Positions 19,511 to 28,777 are shown, numbered from the stretch's first letter. The stretch: 47,133 bases of DNA from Candidatus Uhrbacteria bacterium (GCA_903848275.1 CAINGB010000010.1:1-47133), one strand, 5' to 3'. A program made the numbers and translations. The notes: generated from the letters alone by a model not told the origin.

Positions 19511-20779
19511 ATGCGCCGAGGCTTTGCCATTCTTTTTCTAGCAGGCTTGGGGCTTACCCCCTTGTCTGCTTTAGCCATGTCTGGCAGTGTTCTCGACGCC
19601 CATAAATACGCCTGGAGTAATAACACTGGCTACATTAATTTTGACAACGTTACTATTACCGACAGTTTACTGACTGGCTACGCCTGGTCCACTAATAAAG
19701 GCTGGATAAAATTCAATCCAGCCCTAGGCGGCGTTACTAACGACGGTCGCGGCAATCTTAGCGGCTCAGCTTGGGGCGAACAGCTCGGTTGGATTGACTT
19801 TAGTCACGTTCGCATCGATAACAACGGCCAATTCACCGGTACTGCTACCGGCGACCTCATTGGCACCCTTACTTTCATTTGCCCAACTTACTGCGATGTT
19901 GCTACTGACTGGCTTTATACCTTCAGTAACAACGGCCCTGGAGCGTTATCGGGATCTGGCGGCTATCCACAGCCAGATACCACGCCCACTACCACGCCAG
20001 CACCCACGCCTATCAAAACTATCGATCAACCGCTTGTTGTGCCGCCAGTGGACACTGGTGTTCTTGTCGTCAACACGCCAGTCGGACCAGCCGTGATTAA
20101 CGTGCCACCCGTCCGTGCCGCCAATCCATACACCTACATCATCACCCCCAAACCACTGGTCGACGTCGGCCCCGCCGCTGCTCTTCCTGAGAGCGCCGCG
20201 CTAGTTAGCGGTCATGCCTTTGAGGTTATCATCCAAGACTCCGCTGGTGCGCCAGTTGAAGTTGTCCAACCTTCCATTACCATCACTCTACCGATCGACA
20301 GCACGCTCACGCAAAACCGCACTCTCGGCGTCTACTATTTCAATCCCACCAATCAAGTTTGGGTGCTCATTCCCGACGCTGTCTTTGACCCAACTCAAGC
20401 CTCGTTCCAAACTAACACGCCCGGCACCTTTGCTATCTTTGGCCAAGCACCGGCCGCTCCTGGTCAACCAGCTGTCATCACACCACCAGTTGAGATTACT
20501 AACCGCGTTACGTCAGGCGTTATTCCAACTGTAACTACCACAGTGCCAGTTATCACTCCAGTTTCAGCTCCTAAACCACTAACCAGCCTAATAACTGCCA
20601 TCATCGCCCTCCAAAACATTCTACCTCTAATTATCCGCGGTACTGCTGTGGTTAGTGGGGCGGCCCTTATTGTCGCTTTATTGCGCTTTCCAAGCTCTGG
20701 TTACAATCTGTGGTTGAGACTCTTTAGGCTTTTTAGTCGGGGCAAATACGGAAAGAATCCGTTGCTCAGAAGGAGATAG
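19511..20779 (+). CDS. Secreted/membrane protein with AWSxNxGWIxF repeats and C-terminal TM
   Basis: Signal peptide; KYAWSNNTGYINF, YAWSTNKGWIKF, AWGEQLGWIDF; C-terminal hydrophobic segment. Confidence 0.8.
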   Translation: MRRGFAILFLAGLGLTPLSALAMSGSVLDAHKYAWSNNTGYINFDNVTITDSLLTGYAWSTNKGWIKFNPALGGVTNDGRGNLSGSAWGEQLGWIDFSHVRIDNNGQFTGTATGDLIGTLTFICPTYCDVATDWLYTFSNNGPGALSGSGGYPQPDTTPTTTPAPTPIKTIDQPLVVPPVDTGVLVVNTPVGPAVINVPPVRAANPYTYIITPKPLVDVGPAAALPESAALVSGHAFEVIIQDSAGAPVEVVQPSITITLPIDSTLTQNRTLGVYYFNPTNQVWVLIPDAVFDPTQASFQTNTPGTFAIFGQAPAAPGQPAVITPPVEITNRVTSGVIPTVTTTVPVITPVSAPKPLTSLITAIIALQNILPLIIRGTAVVSGAALIVALLRFPSSGYNLWLRLFRLFSRGKYGKNPLLRRR

Positions 20780-20962
20780 GTTTTCGTCTTACGGCTCGGC
20801 CGCGGCTCTCGGGTCGCCGTCGCTCCCCGAGGCCTGGCCACCAGCTCGCGCTGCTCGTTGGTACTCGCAGATCGCTCCGCTGTTCTCGCCTCGGCGCAGG
20901 CCAAACTGTTGGCCTGCTTCCGTCCCATCAAAAAAATCCAGCCGAAGCTAGATTTTTTTGGC

Positions 20963-21035
20963 GGGACGGACGAGGCTCGAACTCGCAACTTCTGCCGTGA
21001 CAGGGCAGTGCTCTAACCAATTGAACTACCGTCCC
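20963..21035 (-). tRNA. tRNA-Asp (GTC)
   Basis: Minus strand GGGACGGTAGTTCAATTGGTTAGAGCACTGCCCTGTCACGGCAGAAGTTGCGAGTTCGAGCCTCGTCCGTCCC; cloverleaf with anticodon GTC. Confidence 0.96.
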
Positions 21036-21114
21036 AGGTAATTACTAACGGGGCTAGTGTAGCAATTAGTGTCGAATAATGCAAGATGTCGCCGTCTGCC
21101 CATTTTTGGCTAAT

Positions 21115-22878
21115 TTAACTCTCCCTCTTGCCGTGTAACAACATCTCCACGGCGTGTTCCATGCTCCCAGCCGCCGTCACTTCACCACCATTCACAAAGT
21201 AAATTTCGTCAGCATTCTCAATAGTATTCAAGCGGTGGGCGATGATCACGCGAGCCGTCGTGGCTGGCAATTTGGCCAGGATTTCTTCCAACATCTGCTC
21301 CGTCACGGTGTCGATGTTGGCTGTCGCCTCGTCGAGAATCAGCAGTTCTGGCTCTCGGAGCACGGCTCGCATGAAGGCAATCAACTGCTTCTGACCGAGC
21401 GAGAGGGAATCGCCCGAAGTTTCTACCTTGGCCTCCAAACCGCCGTCAAAGCGCGCCAGCAAACCTTCTAGGCCTTTATTCTCGAGCACCATGCCGAGCT
21501 GCGCACTCGACAACTCGCGGTAACCAACATTGCCGTACAAAATATTTTCCCGCACGGTACCAGAGAACAACATCGGTTCCTGCAGAATAAAACCAATCTT
21601 CCGCGAGCGCTCAGCCGGTGTAAACGTCCGAATATCGCGGCCATGCAAATAAACCGTACCTTCAGTCGGGTCATACAACCGGGCCATGAGCGAAGCCGTA
21701 GTCGTCTTTCCACCACCAGTTGGGCCAACCAAGGCATACGTCTTACCCGGCTCCAGACTCAAGTTGATATTGCGTAGCACTCGTTGTTCCGGCGTGTAGC
21801 CAAAGGACACATTCTTAAACTCCAATATTGCCGAGCCCGGCACTTCATCGTTTGCCGCCAATGGCAACACCACCATCTCATTTTTCATCTGCAAAATTGC
21901 GGCAATGCGGTCCCAACCAGCCAAGGCCGTCTGGAACGTCGCCCACAATGATGCGAGCTGTCGTAACGGGTTGTAGAAGCTGGTGACGTAGGACAGGAAG
22001 CTAATCAACAAACCGAGCGTAAAGTCGCCTTGCGTAATTAAGTAGACGCCATAAGCCAGCACAATCAACTGCGCAATGTTGGCGGACAAGCCAAAGATTG
22101 GCGTAAACACGTTGTTGGCAATACCAGCGCCCAAAGCCGCATCGTAATTCTCATTGTTAGCTGTGGCAAAGCGTTGACGGAAGAAGTCGCGGCGATTAAA
22201 AGCGACGACCACTTTAAAGTTATTCAAACTCTCGCTGACTTCGGCTGACAAGTCTCCAGTCGACGTTAACGAAGTAGCATTCGATTTTTTAATCCACGGC
22301 GACAGCAAACGCGTCATGATCAGTAATGCTGCTGCTGGCGCCAAAGCCGCCAAACCTAACTTCCAGTTAATCACGAGCAAACAGACGCCAGCACCGCACA
22401 TAATAAAAATGCTGCCAATAAACTGGACAAGTGTTCGTGAAAAGAATTGGTTTAGCTGATCTGTATCATTATTGATGCGTGATATAAGGTCGCCCGCTTT
22501 ATTCGCATTGAAGAAAGCGACTGGCAACTCTTGCAACTTCTCGAAAATGCTACTGCGCAAACGGAATAGCACACGCTGGCCGACGCCACCCATAAACCTA
22601 GTCTGTGCATAGCTCGTCAACAGGCCGACCAAGTACAAGCCAAGGAGAATGCTAGCAAACGCCAGCACGCCGCTAAATTGCTTGGTGACAATGTAAGTGT
22701 CGACAATGTGGGCAATCAAGAGCGGTGCCACTAGGGTAATTGCCGAGTTGGCCAGCGTCGCGAGTCCAGCATAGCCCAAAATACTGCGCTCGCCGCCGAG
22801 CATCGGCCACAAACTTTTCACCGCTTGCCAAGTGGAAGCATTCTTCTTATTTTTTTCGTCTTTAAGCGCGTAGTTCAT
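21115..22878 (-). CDS. ABC exporter subunit (permease-ATPase)
   Basis: Walker A GPTGGGKTT, signature LSLGQ, Walker B LLILDEAT, H-loop IIAHR; six-TM N-terminus. Confidence 0.93.
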   Translation of the reverse strand: MNYALKDEKNKKNASTWQAVKSLWPMLGGERSILGYAGLATLANSAITLVAPLLIAHIVDTYIVTKQFSGVLAFASILLGLYLVGLLTSYAQTRFMGGVGQRVLFRLRSSIFEKLQELPVAFFNANKAGDLISRINNDTDQLNQFFSRTLVQFIGSIFIMCGAGVCLLVINWKLGLAALAPAAALLIMTRLLSPWIKKSNATSLTSTGDLSAEVSESLNNFKVVVAFNRRDFFRQRFATANNENYDAALGAGIANNVFTPIFGLSANIAQLIVLAYGVYLITQGDFTLGLLISFLSYVTSFYNPLRQLASLWATFQTALAGWDRIAAILQMKNEMVVLPLAANDEVPGSAILEFKNVSFGYTPEQRVLRNINLSLEPGKTYALVGPTGGGKTTTASLMARLYDPTEGTVYLHGRDIRTFTPAERSRKIGFILQEPMLFSGTVRENILYGNVGYRELSSAQLGMVLENKGLEGLLARFDGGLEAKVETSGDSLSLGQKQLIAFMRAVLREPELLILDEATANIDTVTEQMLEEILAKLPATTARVIIAHRLNTIENADEIYFVNGGEVTAAGSMEHAVEMLLHGKRES

Positions 22879-24592
22879 AGGTATTGGTTGAACGCTGAGA
22901 ATCGAAGATTTGCACGTATTCTGGGCTACTCGTCAGCAACTCTTGGTGTGTTCCCTTGGCTAGAATTTCACCTTCCATCAGCAAGATAATCTGGTCGTAA
23001 TGTTCCACTGGTGCAATCTTCTGCGTAATCGAGATAAGTGTCAGGCCAGGATAATTCTTAGCCACATTGGCCAAAATCTTGCGCTCCGTCTGAGCGTCAA
23101 CACGGGCTGTGAAGTCGTCCAAGAACAAGATCTTCGGGTTGAGTGCCAAAGCTCGAGCCAACATAATACGTTGCTTCTGACCGCCCGAGAGGGAACTACC
23201 GCGTTCTGAAACCATGGTCTCCAAGCCCTGCGGCAAAGCCTGAATGAAGTCGTCCAACTCCGCCGTTTGGATAGCTTTTTGCAAGGATTCGTCGGTCACT
23301 GTTTTGCTAAAGGCGATGTTCTCGCGCACCGTGGTATTGAACAGCACGCTGTCCTGAAAGACCAAACCAATTTGCGGGTAGAACGACGCTCGCTCATACT
23401 CGGCTAATTGATGACCATCATAAGCAACCTCACCACTCTTGGCCGTAATCAAGCCCGTCATCACGTTCAGTAATTGCGTCTTACCAGCCGCTGTTGGTCC
23501 AATAATCGCCGTCTTGGTACCGGGCATAATCGTAAACGAAGCATTATCAAGCGCCATGCGTTCGCCATACTGCACGCTGACATTCTTGACTTCAATCAAG
23601 CCAGTCAGCGGCTCCGCTATCGTACCAGCGTCAACTTCATCTGGCGACTCAGTAATTTCGCGAATACGCACATAGCTCGCGTCGGCCTGCGCGATGATGT
23701 TGCTCATAAAGCCGAGCACCAACACCGGGAAGATGAGAATCGCAATATAGCTGGTGAACGCGGCGAAGTCACCGAGCGTCAAGCTGCCCTTCGTGACGTA
23801 GTAACCACCGAGCGTCACCACCGCTAAAGTACCCAAGCTCGACACGAAAGTAATGACCGGAATCATGAAAGAGAACAGTTTAAGAATACCGACGCCGATG
23901 TCGCGTGCCTCAGCGTTGGCCGCCTTAAACTTCACGTCTTCAAAACTGCGGGAGTCGAGTACTCGAATCAGCGCCGCACCCAAAATACTTTCGCCAATAA
24001 CTTTATTCAGCCAGTCAATCACTTCGCGACTCTTTTTAAACAAGGTACGAACTTTGCGCAAAATCACAAAGAACGTCCCGCCGATAATCGGAATAATCGT
24101 CAGTACTACCAAGGCCAAGCGCCAGTCAATACTCAGCAAAATAATCGCGCCACCAATAATAATGACGACGGAGGAAGCGATGGAAACGACCGCCTGCGCT
24201 ACGAACATCTTGATTGCATCGATATCGGACGTGATATTCGTCAGCAACGTCGCCGCTTTCTTATCCTCAATAAACCGATAGCTCTGCCGGGAAATCTTGC
24301 TCACTAATTGTATCCGTAAATCTCTGGCGACTTTTTCGGATGCGAAAGTCTGCACGATACTTTGCAAATAAGTGAAAATAAAAATACCTAAGCTGAAGGC
24401 CGTGAACTGTATAATTAAATTTGGAGTACTCAGGCTGCCGCGCATGAAGCTATCAATCACGCCGCTCACCAGCTTTGGTAAAAACAATGTCAACACATTG
24501 GCTACTAGTGCCAATAGAATCAAACCAGCAATCATTTTGCGGTATGGCCCAAGCAGACTGAAGACGGAAGGTTTTTTTACTTGTTCATTCAT
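22862..24592 (-). CDS. ABC exporter subunit (permease-ATPase), partner
   Basis: Walker A GPTAAGKTQ, signature LSGGQ, Walker B ILFLDD, Gln at H-loop (SITQK); overlaps the next gene by 17 nt. ATG at 24592 (MNEQV). Confidence 0.93.
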   Translation of the reverse strand: MNEQVKKPSVFSLLGPYRKMIAGLILLALVANVLTLFLPKLVSGVIDSFMRGSLSTPNLIIQFTAFSLGIFIFTYLQSIVQTFASEKVARDLRIQLVSKISRQSYRFIEDKKAATLLTNITSDIDAIKMFVAQAVVSIASSVVIIIGGAIILLSIDWRLALVVLTIIPIIGGTFFVILRKVRTLFKKSREVIDWLNKVIGESILGAALIRVLDSRSFEDVKFKAANAEARDIGVGILKLFSFMIPVITFVSSLGTLAVVTLGGYYVTKGSLTLGDFAAFTSYIAILIFPVLVLGFMSNIIAQADASYVRIREITESPDEVDAGTIAEPLTGLIEVKNVSVQYGERMALDNASFTIMPGTKTAIIGPTAAGKTQLLNVMTGLITAKSGEVAYDGHQLAEYERASFYPQIGLVFQDSVLFNTTVRENIAFSKTVTDESLQKAIQTAELDDFIQALPQGLETMVSERGSSLSGGQKQRIMLARALALNPKILFLDDFTARVDAQTERKILANVAKNYPGLTLISITQKIAPVEHYDQIILLMEGEILAKGTHQELLTSSPEYVQIFDSQRSTNTYELRA

Positions 24593-24697
24593 AGATACGC
24601 ACCATCTTACCATTATAAATGTGAAGATGACCACCGCTCGCGCGATGGTCATCCACGGTGTAGCCGAGAGCTTCGGCTACGGGTCACGGGGTGGTCG

Positions 24698-25192
24698 TCA
24701 CCGCGGCTGACAGTCGCCGTCCTGCAGCACCAGGCAGCGGGCCTGGATGTTGGTGCCGCAGTTGATCCGCGTATCGGCGTTGATGTCGGCGTAGGTGCCA
24801 AGCAACGTCGTCCAGTTGGTGTTGACGCCGACCTGGTCGATGCAGTCGTTGAGGTGGACTACATGTAGGCTGCCATCATTCAGCACCTCGACGACGTCAC
24901 CCCAGCGGGTCTGCGGATCGGTCGGCGCGTACACCTCCTTGATCTCGTACGTCTCCCGTCCGTTCTTCGAGGTATCGACGCCTTCGAAGTACCGATGGAG
25001 GACATGCTTGTCGACCGGCGCTGTTGGTGCAGTCGGCGGCTGGGGAGCGGGGGTCGTGTCGGCGAACAGGCTGTTGTAGCCGCTGATGATCTTCTCGCGC
25101 ACCAGGTCGGGCGTTATGCCAACGACCACGATAGTTGAGATGGTGGCCAGGCCTGCTGCCAGACCCAGGATATTGCGGAGGGTATGGTTCAT
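24698..25192 (-). CDS. GC-rich membrane-anchored hypothetical protein
   Basis: ATG at 25192 preceded by aaggagaagac; MNHTLRNILGLAAGLATISTIVVVGITP TM; Pro-rich linker; Cys-containing C-terminus. Confidence 0.7.
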   Translation of the reverse strand: MNHTLRNILGLAAGLATISTIVVVGITPDLVREKIISGYNSLFADTTPAPQPPTAPTAPVDKHVLHRYFEGVDTSKNGRETYEIKEVYAPTDPQTRWGDVVEVLNDGSLHVVHLNDCIDQVGVNTNWTTLLGTYADINADTRINCGTNIQARCLVLQDGDCQPR

Positions 25193-25297
25193 GTCTTCTC
25201 CTTTGAGAAGTCCCAAGTCAGGCGGACATCGCCTCGACTGGACCGAACAATATAGCAAAAATCAGCAAAATAGTCAATTTGCCGTATCCGCACAACA

Positions 25298-25330
25298 AAA
25301 AAAGACGAAGCCTCTCAGCCCCGTCTTTCT
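25298..25330 (-). terminator. Terminator of the infC-rpmI-rplT operon
   Basis: aaaagacg-aagcctctcagcccc-gtctttct; A-run on the plus strand gives the U-tract on the minus strand. Confidence 0.7.
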
Positions 25331-25342
25331 CTAAATCCTCAA

Positions 25343-25687
25343 TTATTTGCTAGCAGCGACTACCTTGCCAAAAATGGTTGGGTGCTTTTCGGCGAGCACA
25401 GCCATGACTTTGCGGTCGATGGTGATGTTGGCCTTCTTAAGCATGTCGATGAAACGTGAGTAGGACAGGCCGTATTCACGCACAGCGGCGTTGATTTTGA
25501 TGGTCCACAAGTTGCGGAAAGTGCGCTTCTTGGCGCGGCGATCGCGGAAAGCGTAGACACCAGCCTTCAACATGGCCGGGCGGGCCAAACGGATCTTATT
25601 CTTACGACCCCACTTGTAACCCTTAACACGAGCTAAGAGGTTGCTGCGGCGTTTTGTATGTTGTGTACCTCGTTTTACGCGTGGCAT
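25343..25687 (-). CDS. rplT: 50S ribosomal protein L20
   Basis: MPRVKRGTQHTKRRSNLLARVKGYKWGRKN...AFRDRRAKKRTFRNLWTIKINAA. Confidence 0.98.
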   Translation of the reverse strand: MPRVKRGTQHTKRRSNLLARVKGYKWGRKNKIRLARPAMLKAGVYAFRDRRAKKRTFRNLWTIKINAAVREYGLSYSRFIDMLKKANITIDRKVMAVLAEKHPTIFGKVVAASK

Positions 25688-25692
25688 AGGGC

Positions 25693-25899
25693 TTATTTAA
25701 CGTGATTATGGTAGGGGAGAAGGGCAGAAATACCCTTGCGGACGGTGCGGGTCAAAGTCACGTCAGTGCGCTTGTTGCGGGTTACTTTACCCGGTTCGCG
25801 TGAGTTGAAGTGGCTTTGGCCGGCCTTACGCTTCTTCATTTTACCAGTTTTGGTAATAGCGATGCGCTTGGCTGAGGCTTTATGAGTCTTAAGGGCCAT
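25693..25899 (-). CDS. rpmI: 50S ribosomal protein L35
   Basis: KTHKASAKRIAITKTGKMKKRKAGQSHFN; directly upstream of rplT. Confidence 0.96.
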   Translation of the reverse strand: MALKTHKASAKRIAITKTGKMKKRKAGQSHFNSREPGKVTRNKRTDVTLTRTVRKGISALLPYHNHVK

Positions 25900-25961
25900 A
25901 AATGTATTGGGAATAGAATGGGCGAAGTCTATGTTATTTATGTAATTTGGTCAAGCACCAA

Positions 25962-26516
25962 TTAGGAGTTACGCGCCAAAATCATGTGAATCTTACCGTC
26001 CTGGTTCTTGAGTGGGGACTCCACCTTCACGTCGTAGCTTTCTTTTAACTTAGCAACGAAGGCGTCAAACACCTCTTTCGCCTTGTCAAAGTGGGCTCGT
26101 TCGCGACCACGGAGAATCATTTCCGCCTTAATCTTGTCGCCCTTCTCAAAGAATTTCTTGCCTTGCTCGACGCGGATGTCCAAGTCGCCGACACCAATTC
26201 TCATCGTGAGGCGGATACCCTTGGTCTCCACCTCCTTACTCTGGGCGCGCTGTTTGCGGGCTTCCTTTTCCTTCTGGTATTTAAAGTGGCTGGCGTCGGC
26301 GAACTTACACACCGGTGGTTCGGCCTTTGGCGACACCTCAATCAAGTCGAGGCCACGCTCAGCTGCCAGGGCCACAGCCTTAGCCACGGTCAAAATGCCA
26401 AGCGGCACACCGTTTTCGTCCACCACGCGTACCTCTGGGACGTCAATTTTCATGTTGACGCGGTACTCGGCGACGTTATATTTGGGTTTTCGTTGACGAT
26501 GACGGTGTATGCGCAT
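25962..26516 (-). CDS. infC: Translation initiation factor IF-3
   Basis: PEVRVVDENGVPLGILTVAKAVALAAERGLDLIEVSPKAEPPVCK. Confidence 0.97.
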   Translation of the reverse strand: MRIHRHRQRKPKYNVAEYRVNMKIDVPEVRVVDENGVPLGILTVAKAVALAAERGLDLIEVSPKAEPPVCKFADASHFKYQKEKEARKQRAQSKEVETKGIRLTMRIGVGDLDIRVEQGKKFFEKGDKIKAEMILRGRERAHFDKAKEVFDAFVAKLKESYDVKVESPLKNQDGKIHMILARNS

Positions 26517-26779
26517 GGCTTCGGGGTTGCCTCGAATAAATATATCTCGCCATTACAGTAGCATAATTGGGCTAATAATTCAAGTGTTTGCCCAACTTTT
26601 ACCCACAACCCAGGCCAAAACGGCCCTAAAATCATTCTTATAGTTGACCAATCGTCAGCCGCCAGGCAACATGGCATCCGTGCCAGTCCTGTGACTCCTC
26701 GATGATTCTCATATCATAGGCCAAGAGAAGGCGACACTCTTAGCCGGCAGGATTTGCACCCTCTTCTCAACCCTCTAAC

Positions 26780-26819
26780 CGAGACGCGCCTCACCTGGGG
26801 CCCGTCTCGCTTCTTTTTT
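26780..26819 (+). terminator. Plus-strand intrinsic terminator with no evident plus-strand gene upstream
   Basis: cgagacg-cgcctcacctggggcc-cgtctcg followed by cttctttttt. Confidence 0.6.
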
Positions 26820-27084
26820 AATCTCGTTTATACACGCTCGGATGACGTCCGATGTCGATCAGTTTTACTGACTGGTCGTCTTGCACCTCAAATTTGACTC
26901 GATAATCACCGGTCACTGAAAACGATCTTAAGCCGAGCAGATTACCAGTCAGTGGATGGTTCTCTAAAACTCGATCAAACGGATTCTGCCTGAACATTTC
27001 AATCCGAACTTCAAATCTCGCCTGTATCTTGGTCGGTAATTTGGCAAAACTTTTATCAAAGACCTTCGTAGAAAATATCCGCAC
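26818..27084 (-). CDS. RelE/YafQ-family toxin
   Basis: FDKSFAKLPTKIQARFEVRIEMFRQNPFD...HPLTGNLLGLRSFSVTGDYRVKFE; paired with upstream RelB-like ORF. Confidence 0.85.
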   Translation of the reverse strand: MRIFSTKVFDKSFAKLPTKIQARFEVRIEMFRQNPFDRVLENHPLTGNLLGLRSFSVTGDYRVKFEVQDDQSVKLIDIGRHPSVYKRD

Positions 27085-27085
27085 A

Positions 27086-27340
27086 CTACTTTCTTAAATG
27101 CTTCATTAAGGCTTTAGTAGTGGTAAACGGTCCGCTTACTTCGTCTTCAGCAGCGATTCGCAATAAGCGAATCTCCTCGGCCACCGTTAAACCATTAGCA
27201 GTCACCACCGCTAGCTCACTATTCATCTCCTTTGTCAGCAACATTTTAATATAAGCTGACGTGTTAATACCTTTATTCGCCGCCAAAGTCTGCAGAGTAT
27301 CACGAAACTTCACGTCAGTCTTGAACGATACGGTTGGCAT
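27086..27340 (-). CDS. RelB/DinJ-like antitoxin
   Basis: PTVSFKTDVKFRDTLQTLAANKGINTSAYIKMLLTKEM ribbon-helix-helix-like; one base from the toxin gene. Confidence 0.75.
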   Translation of the reverse strand: MPTVSFKTDVKFRDTLQTLAANKGINTSAYIKMLLTKEMNSELAVVTANGLTVAEEIRLLRIAAEDEVSGPFTTTKALMKHLRK

Positions 27341-27396
27341 AAAAGTATATTTAGTCTTACTAAGTATACTTTAATCTCTATAGCCTAGTCAATCAA

Positions 27397-27909
27397 CTAA
27401 TCCTTAAAATTCTCCACGAAATACTTCAGCACCGGCAACTGAACAGGGAATACGCTTTCTGGCTTCTCCTCGACGATAGCTCTTAACTCTTCAAGCGACA
27501 CCCACCGTGGGTCCCTCGCCTCGCTTTCTTGAATCTTAACCTCACCAGTCACCTCGCACAGAAAAACAAAACCTATCCACGGTAAACCATTATTAGTTGC
27601 CAGCACTTGTTGGCAAATATAAGGTTTAAAAGCAAAGGCCTGATCATTAGCTCTCGGTTCAACGATTTCCCCGTGATAATCATCCACCAACCGCACAACA
27701 TCCAAATTTGTCTCCTCTTTGATCTCTCGCCGCAAAGTCTCGTAAACATTCTCGTAGGGTTCGATTGCTCCTGCTGGAATCTCGAGCATTCAAGAATAGG
27801 TTGGACTCACTAACGGCTTCCATCTTGTTTGTAGGTAAATTTGCGTCGACCCTTCTTCTTTGCGTATAAGTATCGCAGAAATGATTGCTCTTGGTTGTTC
27901 GTCGGTCAT
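27397..27909 (-). pseudogene. NUDIX hydrolase interrupted by one in-frame TGA (nt 27790-27792)
   Basis: MTDEQPRAIISAILIRKEEGSTQIYLQTRWKPLVSPTYS*MLEIPAGAIEPYENVYETLRREIKEETNL; the halves are in the same frame and the Nudix box is intact. Confidence 0.75.
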
Positions 27910-28186
27910 ATTATTAAAAGAAACCTGTAATCAAGATTTTTTAATGTTGCCTCAATCTGCACCTTAAGCTGAGCTTTACCGTTGCCACCCTTTAAACATT
28001 CTTCGCGACGTTTAGCCTCTTGTTCGGTCAGGTAAGCTTCATGATATATGAGCTTCAGCGGTCGACGATATTTGTGGCCGTCACCTCTCCAGCTTCATGG
28101 AGAGCGAATCTATGCTGGATATCTTTCGTATAACCAACATAAAGCATGCCGTCTTTTTGGCTAAATAAAACATAGGTGAAAAACAT
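27906..28186 (-). pseudogene. GIY-YIG endonuclease-like gene with an internal frameshift
   Basis: MFFTYVLFSQKDGMLYVGYTKDIQHRFALHEAGE, then in another frame GHKYRRPLKLIYHEAYLTEQEAKRREECLKGGNGKAQLK; stop overlaps the NUDIX ATG (ATGA). Confidence 0.8.
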
Positions 28187-28329
28187 ACTTTTGTATTATA
28201 ATACAAAACCAGCCGTCCCAGAATATTCAGGGCGACTGGCGTTGTTTGCCGAATTGAGCTCGACAGAGCGTAGGTGGCCAGCTCAGCTGGCTCACCCTCG
28301 CTGAGCCAATGTTATTTGTTGTCGAGTCA

Positions 28330-28375
28330 GGAAAGCTGAGCTTTCCTCGCATACCGACAACCGAGCTCAGCTCGG
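28330..28375 (+). repeat. Two-palindrome repeat, family R3, abutting the tmRNA 3' end
   Basis: ggaaagctGagctttcc-tcgcataccgacaa-ccgagctCagctcgg. Confidence 0.8.
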
Positions 28376-28376
28376 G

Positions 28377-28777
28377 TGGATCTGGTGGGAGTTGAACCCA
28401 CGTCTGACAGGCATAATCGCAGAGCTTGTTACAAGCATGTCTAAGCTTAATGTTCATGCCGTGGCTAAAAGCTTAGCCAAATACCACGGACCATGTTCCT
28501 ATCCAACGGTTGCGGCTTAGTGATAGGAGAACTAAGCAACCGAGCTAATCTTTATAACACGCGGATCCCAAAGGTTAGCACTTCGGGGCGCATGGGTGAC
28601 ACGCTTACGCGGTGACCAAGGAGAGTGAAGGAGCAGCGGCGAAGACTTTCGCGGCTGAGGCCTTTACCCATGAGAAGGTGTTGGCATTTCTCGATTGCCT
28701 CAGGTGGTGACGCAGTCTGAGACATCTGCGGCTTGACTCTTTTGACCATGGTCCCGCCATCGAAACCGGGCAGACCC
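28377..28777 (-). ncRNA. ssrA: tmRNA
   Basis: Minus strand 5' GGGTCTGCCCGGTTTCGATGGCGGGACC, 3' GTGGGTTCAACTCCCACCAGATCCA; 7-bp acceptor stem GGGTCTG/CAGATCC; CCA not encoded; adjacent smpB. Confidence 0.95.

Noticed and set aside
27397-27909. Genome-wide UGA=Gly recoding
   Set aside because: TGA functions as a stop in several well-formed genes here (ATGA overlaps at 31499-31502 and 27906-27909; stop at 42587-42589), so a global recode is not supported.
28552-28749. 65-aa ORF MVKRVKPQMSQT... on the minus strand
   Set aside because: Lies entirely within tmRNA.
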